NCBI GenBank assembly: GCA_947171615.1
Contig: CAMVYG010000019.1
Span: 1-17,657, forward strand
DNA: 17,657 nt
Origin: an uncultured Clostridia bacterium
GTDB taxonomy: Bacteria; Bacillota; Clostridia; Oscillospirales; Acutalibacteraceae
Reading direction: 5' to 3'
Under the pieces are notes generated by a model. That model did no database searches and was not told the DNA's origin. It was given only the letters and a program-made list of their open reading frames with translations. The first letter of the stretch is position 1. Every line of letters begins with the position of its first letter. A program made the position numbers and the translations under genes. Below are positions 1-4,724 of this stretch, piece by piece.

Positions 1-2
1 AT

Positions 3-30
3 ATTATACAACTTATTCCAACTTTGTCAA
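3..30 (-). promoter_or_regulatory. Sigma-A-type promoter reading leftward out of the window
   Basis: On the minus strand there is a perfect TTGACA -35 box (25-30) and a perfect TATAAT -10 box (3-8) separated by 16 bp. It would drive a gene beyond the left edge, so its target cannot be named. The match to both consensus hexamers is complete, which makes a chance match unlikely even in this AT-rich gap. Confidence 0.65.
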
Positions 31-97
31 GAACTCTGTGCCCTGTAAAATCCCTGATACAATGCTGCTGGCCTGTGAGATAAAACGTGGGAGACAG

Positions 98-143
98 AAA
101 AAGCAAGCCGGTTTCTTGCAGAAAGAAACCGGCTTGCTTTTTT
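98..143. terminator. Bidirectional rho-independent terminator
   Basis: A 20-bp perfect stem starting AAAAAGCAAGCCGG closes on a 5-nt loop and ends in a T6 run on the plus strand and a T5 run on the minus strand. It lies about 50 bp after the stop of the leftward alpha/beta hydrolase gene, so on the minus strand it would end that transcript. On the plus strand no gene inside the window needs it. Confidence 0.85.
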
Positions 144-190
144 CTGTGTTTTTTATCTCAATGCTGCAAAAAGGCTTTCAGCAGGCAAAG

Positions 191-1000
191 CTACGGCTGG
201 TGCTGAAATTCCCTGTTCAGCCAGGTAATGGCCAGATCCAGCCAGCGGGCGTTATAGTCGTCCCGGCTGCCGGATTCCTCTGTGCAGGCGGACATACCGT
301 GCCAGCCGGTGGGAAAGATGTGAGCTTCGTAAGGGATCTTGTGCTTTTGCAGGGAAAGCAGCAGCTTCAGGCTGTTTTCCACCGGAACGCAGTCGTCCTC
401 GGCGGTGTGCCAGAGGAAGGCGGGGCAGGTTTTTTCACTGACCCGCTGATCCAGGGAAAAGTACTGATAGCCCGGGGTCCCCTGCTTACAGCCGCTGACG
501 TTTTCTATGGATTCTACATGGGCGAACTCATCCGCCGTGATAACGGGATAGCCCAGGATCATGGCGTTGGGGCGGTTTTCCCCACCGTGGTTGTCATACA
601 CCTTCAAAAGCTCCGGGTCATCCCACATGGTTCCCAGAGAACAGGCCAGGTGCCCTCCGGCGGAAAAGCCGCACACCGCGATATGCTCCGGGTCCACCCG
701 CCATTCCTTCCGGGAACGGATGGTTCGGAGAGTTTCGGAAAGCTCCCTGAGAGGCAGAAAGTCTTTCGCTTTCTTTCCGGTGGAATAGGTGAGCACAAAA
801 ACATTGTACCCTTTTGCGAAAAAGGGCAAGGCAATGGGCTCCGCTTCCCGCTCCGAAACCATGGCATAGGCTCCGCCCGGACAGACCACAACGGCGGGAA
901 ACTGTTCTCTGCGCACCTCCATTTCCCAAATAGGGGTATGCAGATAACCGGTAACGGAAGCACCGGAACCAGATAGCAGCTGAAAGGTGATAAGCTCCAT
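191..1000 (-). CDS. Alpha/beta hydrolase, esterase/acetyl-xylan-esterase-like
   Basis: Predicted cytoplasmic serine hydrolase of 269 aa that should cleave small carboxylic esters; the substrate cannot be read from the sequence. The fold is recognisable from the oxyanion-region GGAYAMVSEREAEP stretch near residue 30, the nucleophile elbow GFSAGG with Ser113, a likely catalytic Asp202 in AEDDCVPVEN, and His234 in GWHGMS. This is the layout of the BD-FAE/Aes esterase families. No signal peptide is seen. The open frame extends 87 codons upstream, but the start at 1000 is preferred: it has a GGAGGA site five bases upstream, and the extra residues would translate a strong promoter and the conserved leader. 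The gene is monocistronic, divergent from the permease, and followed by a strong terminator. Family call is firm, substrate unknown. Confidence 0.88.
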   Translation of the reverse strand: MELITFQLLSGSGASVTGYLHTPIWEMEVRREQFPAVVVCPGGAYAMVSEREAEPIALPFFAKGYNVFVLTYSTGKKAKDFLPLRELSETLRTIRSRKEWRVDPEHIAVCGFSAGGHLACSLGTMWDDPELLKVYDNHGGENRPNAMILGYPVITADEFAHVESIENVSGCKQGTPGYQYFSLDQRVSEKTCPAFLWHTAEDDCVPVENSLKLLLSLQKHKIPYEAHIFPTGWHGMSACTEESGSRDDYNARWLDLAITWLNREFQHQP

Positions 1001-1011
1001 AAAAATCCTCC

Positions 1012-1113
1012 ATTCCTTTTTTTCGGAATTTGTGCCGGTTGGCGCAGCCAATTGCCGCTTTGCTTGTTGCGGCAAAGGCACAAATACGGTGTGTGAAAAA
1101 GCATTTTTCACAC
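1012..1113 (-). repeat. Conserved leader element, copy 1 (5' UTR of the hydrolase gene)
   Basis: Read on the minus strand, this stretch is about 90% identical to 2399-2499 on the plus strand. It contains, in order, a 10-bp hairpin GTGTGAAAAA-TGC-TTTTTCACAC, an outer 8-bp stem TTTGTGCC/GGCACAAA, an inner 7-bp stem TTGCCGC/GCGGCAA, a short TTGGC-TGC-GCCAA hairpin, and then the ribosome binding site. The outer and inner stems would give a three-way-junction-like RNA. It lies downstream of a strong promoter (1164-1192), so it would be transcribed as the 5' UTR of the hydrolase gene. It could be a cis-acting RNA or a dispersed palindromic repeat. Confidence 0.8.
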
Positions 1114-1163
1114 TATCCTCCCTGAAAAAGAAAAACTGCGTCTTTTCTTCTTCGTTTTTCTCC

Positions 1164-1192
1164 ATTATCCCCGGAAAAGATTTTTCTGTCAA
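1164..1192 (-). promoter_or_regulatory. Promoter for the alpha/beta hydrolase gene
   Basis: On the minus strand there is a perfect TTGACA (1187-1192), a 17-bp spacer and GATAAT (1164-1169). Transcription would begin near 1157, giving a leader of about 155 nt that contains the whole conserved element at 1012-1113. Confidence 0.75.
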
Positions 1193-1218
1193 GAGATGAA
1201 TTTTTTGAGGAGATACCC

Positions 1219-1247
1219 TTGAAAATTCCGGGAATTTCCAGTAAACT
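1219..1247 (+). promoter_or_regulatory. Promoter for the permease gene
   Basis: TTGAAA (1219-1224), a 17-bp spacer and TAAACT (1242-1247) give a moderate sigma-A match. Transcription would start about 40 bp before the GTG codon at 1294. That leader is too short to hold a purine riboswitch, and no purine-riboswitch core is recognisable there. Confidence 0.5.
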
Positions 1248-1293
1248 AAATTTTGGTCCAAGGATCAAATTATTTGTAAAGAGGTGCATTGTT

Positions 1294-2388
1294 GTGGAGA
1301 TCATTCAAGACATTTTGGCTGCCATCGGCGTGGTGCTCAACGGCATTCCTCAGGGCTTGCTGGCTTTGAGCTATGGTTTTGCTTCCGTTCCCACGGCCCT
1401 GGGCTTTGCGGTAGGCGCGGTGGCCTGCGGCGCGCTGGGCTCGGTGGCCCCCATTTCCTTCCAGGCGGAGACCATTGTTCTGGCCGGAAATATGGGAAAA
1501 ACTAGGAAGGACAGGCTTTCCATGATCCTGTTCGGCGGCCTGATCATGGTGGTGCTGGGCCTGACCGGGGCCCTTTCCGCCATTACCGCCTTTGCGGGAG
1601 ACGCCATTGTGCATGCCATGATGGCAGGCGTTGGCTTTATGCTGGTGAAGGTGGCCTTCGGCATGGTCAAGGAGAATTCCCTGGTAGGCTGGATCTCCGT
1701 GGCCTCCGCTGTGATCATTTATCTGCTCACAAAGGCTCTTGACCCCGCCAACGCCCTGGTTTATACCATTGTGGGCTCTCTGATTATCTCCAGCATTGCG
1801 GCAAAGCTTGCCAAGCAGGAGCTGGGAGAGAACGCTATTTCTGAAAAAATGTGCCGGTTAAAGCTGGAAAAGCCCACGGTAAACGCTTCCGTGATCCGGG
1901 GCGCCTTGTCCCTGGCCTGCCTGACCATCGGCGCGAATATCGCCTTTGGCAACATCACCGGCGGCATGGCAAACGCCAATATGAATGTAGATCATCTCAC
2001 CGTGTATTCCGGCCTGGCTGACGCGGTAAGCGCCCTGTTCGGCGGCGGCCCGGTAGAGGCCATTATTTCCGCCACCGGCGCGGCGCCTCATGCTGTTTGG
2101 GCAGGCGTGATCATGATGGCTGTGATGGCGTTGATCCTCTTCTTTGGCCTGCTGCCCAAGATCGGAAAGTTTGTCCCCAGCCAGTCTATTGCCGGGTTCC
2201 TGTTTATTCTGGGCGCGTTCGTCACCATTCCCGGAGACGGCGCCGCGGCCTTTGCCACAGCAGAGGCGGGCGGCTCTGTGATCGCGGCGGTCACCATGTC
2301 TGTCACCGCGGTGTTCGATCCCTTCTTCGGTATGCTGGCAGGCATTGCCCTGAAGCTGCTGATCGGCTGGACCGGCCTCGCGCTGTGA
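1294..2388 (+). CDS. NCS2-type purine/xanthine permease (membrane transporter)
   Basis: Integral membrane protein of 364 aa, predicted to import a nucleobase. It has at least ten hydrophobic stretches and no signal peptide. The stretch PVEAIISATGAAPHAVWAG, followed by a hydrophobic segment and LLPKIGKFVPS, resembles the late membrane-helix region of NCS2 (xanthine/uracil/guanine) permeases, although the canonical PVTTYxENIG sequence is altered. It is shorter than classical NCS2 members, which usually exceed 420 aa. The GTG start at 1294 is chosen because AGAGGTG lies seven bases upstream; the longer frame from 1219 would begin inside the promoter. A phosphoribosyltransferase gene follows 121 bp downstream in the same direction, which supports purine salvage. 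The exact base transported is unknown. Confidence 0.72.
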   Translation: MEIIQDILAAIGVVLNGIPQGLLALSYGFASVPTALGFAVGAVACGALGSVAPISFQAETIVLAGNMGKTRKDRLSMILFGGLIMVVLGLTGALSAITAFAGDAIVHAMMAGVGFMLVKVAFGMVKENSLVGWISVASAVIIYLLTKALDPANALVYTIVGSLIISSIAAKLAKQELGENAISEKMCRLKLEKPTVNASVIRGALSLACLTIGANIAFGNITGGMANANMNVDHLTVYSGLADAVSALFGGGPVEAIISATGAAPHAVWAGVIMMAVMALILFFGLLPKIGKFVPSQSIAGFLFILGAFVTIPGDGAAAFATAEAGGSVIAAVTMSVTAVFDPFFGMLAGIALKLLIGWTGLAL

Positions 2389-2398
2389 TCCCGTTTTG

Positions 2399-2499
2399 GA
2401 AAAAATGCTTTTTCACACACCGTTTTTGTGCCTTTGCCGCAACAGGCAAAGCGGCAATCGGCTGCAACCACCGGCACAAATCCCGAAAAAAAAGGAATA
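2399..2499 (+). repeat. Conserved leader element, copy 2 (permease-phosphoribosyltransferase gap)
   Basis: Second copy of the 1012-1113 element, in the opposite orientation. It starts ten bases after the permease stop and runs to the ribosome binding site of the phosphoribosyltransferase gene. The stems TTTGTGCC/GGCACAAA and TTGCCGC/GCGGCAA are unchanged. The 5' hairpin and the TTGGC/GCCAA hairpin of copy 1 are eroded here (TCGGC against AACCA). Substitutions fall in loops or break pairs rather than compensating, so the pair gives no covariation support for an RNA fold. It fills most of a 121-bp gap inside the presumed operon. Confidence 0.8.
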
Positions 2500-2509
2500 G
2501 GTGATTTTT

Positions 2510-3058
2510 ATGGAACAGTATTATACGTTAGAGGTGGCTGGCGTTACCCGTCAGCTCCCCATTATGCAGGTATCGGACTCTCTGTGCATTGCAAGCTTTG
2601 TGATTCTGGGAGACTGTGAGATCGTCACAAAGTCTGCTCCCCTGATCGAGGCAAAGCTGCCCCAGGTGGACTATATCGTCACGGCGGAGGCCAAGGGAAT
2701 TCCCCTGGTTCATGAGCTGTGCCGCCTGCGGGAACTGCCCTATTACATCGTGGCCCGGAAAAGCGTAAAGCCCTATATGAGCAAGCCCCTGACCGACGAG
2801 GTGGTGTCCATCACCACCCAGAAAAAGCAGACCCTCTGCCTGGACGGCAAGGACGCTCTGCTGCTGCAAGGGAAACGGGTGGCGATCGTAGACGATGTGA
2901 TCTCCACCGGAGAATCTCTTTCCGCTATAGAGCGGCTGGTGGAGAAGGCCGGAGGTACTATCGTGGCCAGAGCCGCGATCCTGGCGGAAGGCGACGCCGC
3001 CAAGCGTGATGATATTATCTTCTTAGAGGAGCTTCCCCTGTTCCCGGTAGGGGAATAA
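2510..3058 (+). CDS. Adenine-type phosphoribosyltransferase family protein
   Basis: Predicted cytoplasmic enzyme of 182 aa that joins a purine base (or a related base) to PRPP to make a nucleotide. The type I PRTase signature VAIVDDVISTGES, the PRPP-binding loop, is at about residues 124-136. The stretch TAEAKGIPLVHELC near residue 60 matches the adenine/xanthine PRTase core. Length is normal for the family. The start at 2510 is preferred over an in-frame GTG nine bases earlier, because that GTG is part of the AGGTG ribosome binding site. It follows the permease gene, which suggests uptake and trapping of a purine base. It could also be a PRTase-fold regulator. No further gene lies in the transcript before the terminator at 3082. 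Confidence 0.8.
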   Translation: MEQYYTLEVAGVTRQLPIMQVSDSLCIASFVILGDCEIVTKSAPLIEAKLPQVDYIVTAEAKGIPLVHELCRLRELPYYIVARKSVKPYMSKPLTDEVVSITTQKKQTLCLDGKDALLLQGKRVAIVDDVISTGESLSAIERLVEKAGGTIVARAAILAEGDAAKRDDIIFLEELPLFPVGE

Positions 3059-3081
3059 AAGGCGTTTTCATGCGAATTCTC

Positions 3082-3124
3082 TGCGGCTTTTGGGGCAGCG
3101 CGCTCCAAAGGCCGCATTTCTTTC
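3082..3124 (+). terminator. Rho-independent terminator of the purine salvage operon
   Basis: A 15-bp stem, TGCGGCTTTTGGGGC against GCTCCAAAGGCCGCA with two wobble pairs, closes on the loop AGCGC and is followed by TTTCTTT. It begins 24 bases after the phosphoribosyltransferase stop codon. Confidence 0.85.
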
Positions 3125-3132
3125 AGAAAAAA

Positions 3133-3175
3133 GAAAGGAGGCTTTTCCCGGGAAAACCGGAAAAAGCCGCAGGTG
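3133..3175 (+). promoter_or_regulatory. Leader hairpin and ribosome binding site of the 58-aa gene
   Basis: A strong SD-like GAAAGGAGG (3133-3141) has no start codon behind it. It leads straight into a hairpin, GGCTTTTCC (3140-3148) against GGAAAAAGCC (3159-3168, one bulged A), and then the working site GCAGGTG, six bases before the ATG at 3182. The hairpin overlaps the unused SD-like site. AGGTGATTTTTATGG at the start is identical to the phosphoribosyltransferase start region. Confidence 0.45.
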
Positions 3176-3181
3176 ATTTTT

Positions 3182-3358
3182 ATGGGGCCTTATGAGTATA
3201 TCATAGAAGAAATTGTAGGAGAATATGCCTATCTCCGCCGTACCGATACGGAGCAGCCCGGCGAGCCGATGATGATCGCCATGGCGCTGCTGCCTGAGGG
3301 AGTAGACGTGGGCAGCAGGCTGAAATGGGAGAATCTGGAATATACGCTGCTGTTTTAA
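3182..3358 (+). CDS. Small DUF3006-like protein
   Basis: A 58-aa protein with no signal peptide or membrane segment. The pattern EEIVGEYAYLRRTDTE, then ALLPEGVDVGSRLKW, resembles DUF3006-type small beta-rich proteins, in which a GEYA-like strand is followed by LPEGAKEGD. Function is not known for that family. The start at 3182 has AGGTG six bases upstream; the in-frame GTG at 3173 lies inside that site and is unlikely. It stands alone between the terminator at 3082 and the repeat at 3400. The coding call is supported by the good ribosome binding site and the LPEG motif, while the family assignment is tentative. Confidence 0.6.
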   Translation: MGPYEYIIEEIVGEYAYLRRTDTEQPGEPMMIAMALLPEGVDVGSRLKWENLEYTLLF

Positions 3359-3399
3359 AGCGTGTTCAGAATCTCAGCGTGTATAAATTATCGAGCTAA

Positions 3400-3551
3400 C
3401 TACTACCACCCGCTGTCATCCTGAGGCATGGAATGCCGAAGGATCTCGACTAGAAGAAACTAGCGCATAAAAATCCTTATTACCCGTCGATTTCTGCTGG
3501 CCGAGATTCTTCACCGCCTTTGGCGGTTCAGAATGACAGTGAGTAGTGATT
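3400..3551. repeat. Palindromic dispersed repeat, copy A
   Basis: Element of about 150 bp with imperfect terminal inverted repeats, CTGTCATCCTGAG on the left and TTCAGAATGACAG on the right, and inner arms GGATCTCG/CGAGATTC. Each arm carries its own small hairpin (GGCAT-GGA-ATGCC on the left, ACCGCC-TTT-GGCGGT on the right). A second copy in the opposite orientation lies at 10495-10654. It has no coding capacity and fills the gap between the 58-aa gene and yfcE. It looks like a non-autonomous MITE-like or REP-like element. Confidence 0.75.
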
Positions 3552-3642
3552 GAAAAATCGTGGATTTTCGAGCACATTTTTGACGCAGTTATCCCGAAAT
3601 AATTGCCGAAAAGACATGTGTGGGGGGATGATGAGCAGGCTC

Positions 3643-4185
3643 TTAGAGCGTGAGGGAATCATATTCCGTGCCCTCCAGCGTTTTCCAGAGAAATACGCCG
3701 TTTTCCAGGGTCATATAGCTTTTCGGCGTGCTTTCCTTGGGAATGGAAACGGAGCCGGGATTGCAGTACCAGAAGCCTGCGGAATTGTCCTTCGCGGGGA
3801 TATGGGTGTGCCCGTGGAGCAAAACGTCGCCCGGCTTCAGGGCAGGGGGAGCTTGCAGATTGTACTGATGTCCGTGGGTGGCGAAAATCAAATGGCCGGC
3901 AGTTTCCAGCAAACAGTAATCCGCCAGCACCGGGAATTCCAGTACCATTTGATCTACCTCGGCCTCGCAGTTTCCACGAACGCAGAAAATCTGATCCTTT
4001 TGGGAGTTCAGCATGGCAATGACCTGCTTGGGAGCATAGCCCTCCGGCAGATCATTTCTGGGGCCGTGATACAAAAGATCCCCTAAAAGCAGCAGCTTAT
4101 CCGCCCCCTCTCTGCGGCAGGCGGCAAGCAGCGCCTCACAACAGGGAGCAGAGCCGTGAAGATCCGAAGCGATCAGCCATTTCAT
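3643..4185 (-). CDS. yfcE: YfcE-family metallophosphodiesterase
   Basis: A 180-aa cytoplasmic metal-dependent phosphodiesterase of the calcineurin-like superfamily. The metal-binding motifs are all present in order: SDLHG (Asp8, His10), GDLLYHGPRN (Asp36), GNCE (Asn72), THGH (His104, His106) and GHTH (His126, His128). The stretches HGPRNDLPEGYAP and CNPGSVSIPK closely match what I recall of Escherichia coli YfcE, and the length is the same. E. coli YfcE hydrolyses artificial phosphodiesters with Mn2+; its natural substrate is unclear. The ATG at 4185 has AAAGGA ten bases upstream. It is divergent from the GNAT gene across only 51 bp, so the two control regions overlap. No obvious terminator follows. 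Confidence 0.93.
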   Translation of the reverse strand: MKWLIASDLHGSAPCCEALLAACRREGADKLLLLGDLLYHGPRNDLPEGYAPKQVIAMLNSQKDQIFCVRGNCEAEVDQMVLEFPVLADYCLLETAGHLIFATHGHQYNLQAPPALKPGDVLLHGHTHIPAKDNSAGFWYCNPGSVSIPKESTPKSYMTLENGVFLWKTLEGTEYDSLTL

Positions 4186-4236
4186 AAAGATCTATCCTTT
4201 CAGAAAAAAAATAAAAGACAACAGGAGGAAGCCATC

Positions 4237-4518
4237 ATGGAATTTCAAAGAGAACCGGGCCGTATTTTTGCCCTGGACGAAGCAGGCAAAGTGCTGGCAG
4301 AGGTCACATTTCCCACAAAGGAGGACGGCGTGGCGGAGATCGACCACACCTATGTAGATCCTGCCTTTCGGGGGAAGGGTATTGCCGACCAGCTACTGCG
4401 GGAAGCGGCGGAAACCTTGCAAAGCGAAGGAAAAAAGGCCCGCCTGATCTGCTCCTATGCCGTGACCTGGTTTGAAGCCCACCCGGAATACGGTAGGCTA
4501 GTTGTTAGTGATAAGTAA
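4237..4518 (+). CDS. Short GNAT acetyltransferase (YjdJ-like)
   Basis: A 93-aa protein of the minimal GNAT type related to the YjdJ/GTLF3B group. The acetyl-CoA pyrophosphate-binding motif RGKGIA sits at residues 45-50, after a beta strand EIDHTYVDPAF; the helix ADQLLREAAETL and the strand KARLICSY follow, with WFEAHPEY near the end, as is usual for this group. The acceptor substrate is unknown. AGGAGGAA lies six bases before the ATG. The last six residues (LVVSDK) and the stop codon are encoded by TAGTTGTTAG-type repeat DNA, which suggests the native C-terminus was replaced or clipped. The core domain appears complete. Confidence 0.85.
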   Translation: MEFQREPGRIFALDEAGKVLAEVTFPTKEDGVAEIDHTYVDPAFRGKGIADQLLREAAETLQSEGKKARLICSYAVTWFEAHPEYGRLVVSDK

Positions 4519-4529
4519 TTAGTTGTTAG
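4499..4529. repeat. TAGTTGTTAG direct repeat over the GNAT stop codon
   Basis: The decamer TAGTTGTTAG occurs at 4499-4508 and again at 4520-4529, separated by TGATAAGTAAT. It spans the last codons and the stop of the GNAT gene, and looks like the edge of the repeat-filled gap at 4519-4724. Confidence 0.6.
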
Positions 4530-4594
4530 AAAGGGCGTTTTGGTCTTTCAGATACTGCGGCGGGGAGATCAAAACCATAAACCAGTACAAGACT

Positions 4595-4673
4595 CTTGCC
4601 TCCCCTGAAAAGGCAGGTGTCATAAAGCGGAGCAAATTTATAATTTGCTCCACTTTATGACGGGGGGGGGCAG
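4595..4673. repeat. Composite palindromic intergenic element with a G9 run
   Basis: The centre is a hairpin of 20-nt arms (4619-4638 and 4642-4661) with a TAT loop and one C/A mismatch: GTCATAAAG-C-GGAGCAAATT and its partner. Outside it, TGCCTCCCC (4597-4605) can pair with GGGGGGGCA (4664-4672), so the whole unit could form a branched structure. Nine consecutive Gs occur at 4662-4670. It sits between the convergent GNAT and amidase genes and may help terminate both. From memory, it resembles the small TCTTGCCTCCCC palindromic repeats dispersed in many Clostridia. Confidence 0.65.
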
Positions 4674-4688
4674 TAACGCCGCCACTGT

Positions 4689-4723
4689 CCAGAATCCAGA
4701 ATCTAGTATCTAAGATCCAAAAA
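4689..4723. repeat. Degenerate heptamer tandem repeat
   Basis: Five consecutive 7-nt units, CCAGAAT, CCAGAAT, CTAGTAT, CTAAGAT and CCAAAAA, the last weak, end directly at the stop codon of the amidase gene. No function is evident. Confidence 0.45.
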
Positions 4724-4724
4724 A

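Noticed and set aside
1001..1261. N-terminal extension of the hydrolase by 87 codons
   Set aside because: The extension would translate the TTGACA/GATAAT promoter and the conserved leader, and it lacks a ribosome binding site. The ATG at 1000 has a near-ideal one.
2399..2499. Leader element as a classical purine riboswitch
   Set aside because: It sits by a purine salvage gene and can draw a three-way junction, but the conserved purine-aptamer loop and junction sequences are absent, and the same element precedes an esterase gene with no purine link.
3400..3551. CRISPR-like or tRNA-like structure in the gap after the 58-aa gene
   Set aside because: The repeats here are inverted, not regularly spaced direct repeats, and no cloverleaf with a T-loop motif can be drawn.
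4597..4672. G-quadruplex at the nine-G run
   Set aside because: There is only one G-tract; the other G-rich partner needed on the same strand is missing. Pairing with TGCCTCCCC explains the run better.
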